Source of the DNA: Gleimia hominis
GTDB lineage: Bacteria; Actinomycetota; Actinomycetes; Actinomycetales; Actinomycetaceae
Direction: 5' to 3'
Length of the DNA: 6,537 bases
NCBI RefSeq assembly: GCF_032085515.1
Contig: NZ_JASXSX010000008.1
Coordinates: forward strand, 1-6,537
In this document: positions 6,157 through 6,537 of the stretch, in pieces
Layout: the number at the start of each line of letters is the position of its first letter
Position numbering within the stretch: the stretch's first letter is position 1
Position numbers and translations under genes: made by a program
The notes under the pieces: generated by a model
What the model saw: the letters and a program-made list of their open reading frames with translations, nothing else
The model's database searches: none
What the model was told of the DNA's origin: nothing

Positions 6157-6212
6157 ATAGGCATGCCCACGCAGACCATTTCACCAACTTCATACGAGTA
6201 GCAGCGTCTCTT

Positions 6213-6246
6213 GTGGGTCTTTCCGCATCTAGCGGAAGGAGCCCAC
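6213..6246 (+). promoter_or_regulatory. Hairpin burying the ribosome site of the plus-strand gene
   Basis: GTGGGTCTT... from 6213 to 6226 pairs with 6232-6246. CCGC/GCGG and TT/AA form the inner stem, T6220-G6238 is a wobble, and GTGGG pairs with CCCAC outside a single bulged G6241. The result is a 14-bp stem with a 5-nt loop that ends two bases before the GTG start (6248) and covers the whole ribosome site GGAAGGAG (6234-6241). CCCAC at 6166-6170 could pair with GTGGG at 6213-6217 and free part of the stem, so a translational switch is conceivable. Confidence 0.6.
6234..6241 (+). promoter_or_regulatory. Ribosome-binding site GGAAGGAG
   Basis: A near-ideal site 6 nt before the GTG at 6248. 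An in-frame TAG at 6230-6232 excludes an upstream start, so this site decides the start of the rightmost gene. Confidence 0.75.
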
Positions 6247-6247
6247 C

Positions 6248-6537
6248 GTGGCTACCCCTACTTCTCAACCACAGCCCCGCCCGTATGCCATTCGCAGAAA
6301 GGTTGGCCCGAATCACCGTGAACATTGGTTCATGTACGTCCCGTCCGCGAAAGGATGGGCGTGGATTGAACTGCTTGATCTACCTGAACCCGACGAAGCA
6401 TTCAAGGAAGATAGCCCTGATGCTTATGCGGCTAGTGTCGAGCGGGCGAAGAAGCTGCGTGAGCAGATCCTCGACCCTGACTACCAAGCCGACTGGAAGA
6501 TCGCATGGGCGCAGGACGCCTACAAGCGTTTCCGTGA
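6248..6537 (+). CDS. Hypothetical protein, 5' part (truncated by window end)
   Basis: An open frame starting at GTG runs to the end of the window, giving 96 full codons without a stop. I do not recognise the family. The visible part begins with a Thr/Pro/Gln-rich tail (residues 1-12), then a basic segment (IRRKVGPNHREHW, 15-27). A tryptophan-rich, probably beta, segment follows (WFMYVPSAKGWAWIELLDLP, 27-46), then an acidic helical part (48-96). Five Trp occur in 96 residues (27, 37, 39, 83, 87), with no signal peptide or membrane segment. The strong ribosome site and ordinary, GC-balanced codons support it as a real gene. It is divergent from the ABC-3C operon across about 450 nt, so it is probably not part of that operon. 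The hairpin over its ribosome site suggests control of translation. Confidence 0.7.
   Translation, partial: MATPTSQPQPRPYAIRRKVGPNHREHWFMYVPSAKGWAWIELLDLPEPDEAFKEDSPDAYAASVERAKKLREQILDPDYQADWKIAWAQDAYKRFR

Noticed and set aside
6053..6325. Minus-strand 90-codon frame overlapping the rightmost gene
   Set aside because: Arg/Ser-rich, antisense to the leader hairpins and to the well-supported plus-strand start at 6248.

Overview
The window is a compact anti-mobile-element (defence) locus. Five genes lie head to tail on the minus strand (5795 down to 677). They are flanked on the left by about 680 bases without a convincing gene, and on the right by a divergent, structured intergenic region leading into a plus-strand gene cut off by the window end. 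The ABC-gene half is moderately GC-rich (58% in 3601-3660, 55% in 5461-5520), with possible TTG/GTG starts and strong GGAGG-type ribosome sites. This would fit an actinobacterium of moderate GC, but nothing here fixes the taxon.

Layout, in transcription order on the minus strand. (1) A 397-residue protein with a Cys4 HNH-like fold and a C-terminal segment like those of ABC-three-component (ABC-3C) effectors. (2) A 72-residue small protein, overlapping gene 1 by 14 nt, best read as the ABC-3C middle component. (3) A 549-residue DUF2326/YydB-like ABC ATPase, overlapping gene 2 by 7 nt. After a 53-nt gap come (4) a 285-residue probable restriction endonuclease and (5) a 389-residue D12-class N6-adenine methyltransferase, overlapping gene 4 by ATGA. 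Genes 1-3 look like one ABC-3C conflict system and genes 4-5 like a Type II restriction-modification (R-M) pair. The R-M pair is much more AT-rich (35% GC in 2401-2460, 42% in 1141-1200), so it probably has a separate origin and was joined behind the ABC-3C operon.

The most interesting points are these. The HNH-like domain of gene 1 keeps its four zinc-ligand cysteines but has Arg and Phe where catalytic histidines are expected. Three TGTCCCA repeats at helical spacing and a GGCC hairpin sit at the start of the ABC-3C operon. The rightmost gene has a near-perfect 14-bp hairpin that buries its ribosome-binding site, preceded by a second 12-bp hairpin with mutually exclusive pairings. In the left flank there is a 50-bp element with perfect 15-bp inverted ends bounded by TG...CA, and a triple iteron-like repeat with 20-21 bp spacing.

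The expected cooperation is inferred from family knowledge. The ABC ATPase would sense a nucleic-acid or nucleoprotein state, and the small middle component would couple it to the effector. The R-M pair would act independently as restriction, with the methyltransferase protecting self DNA.
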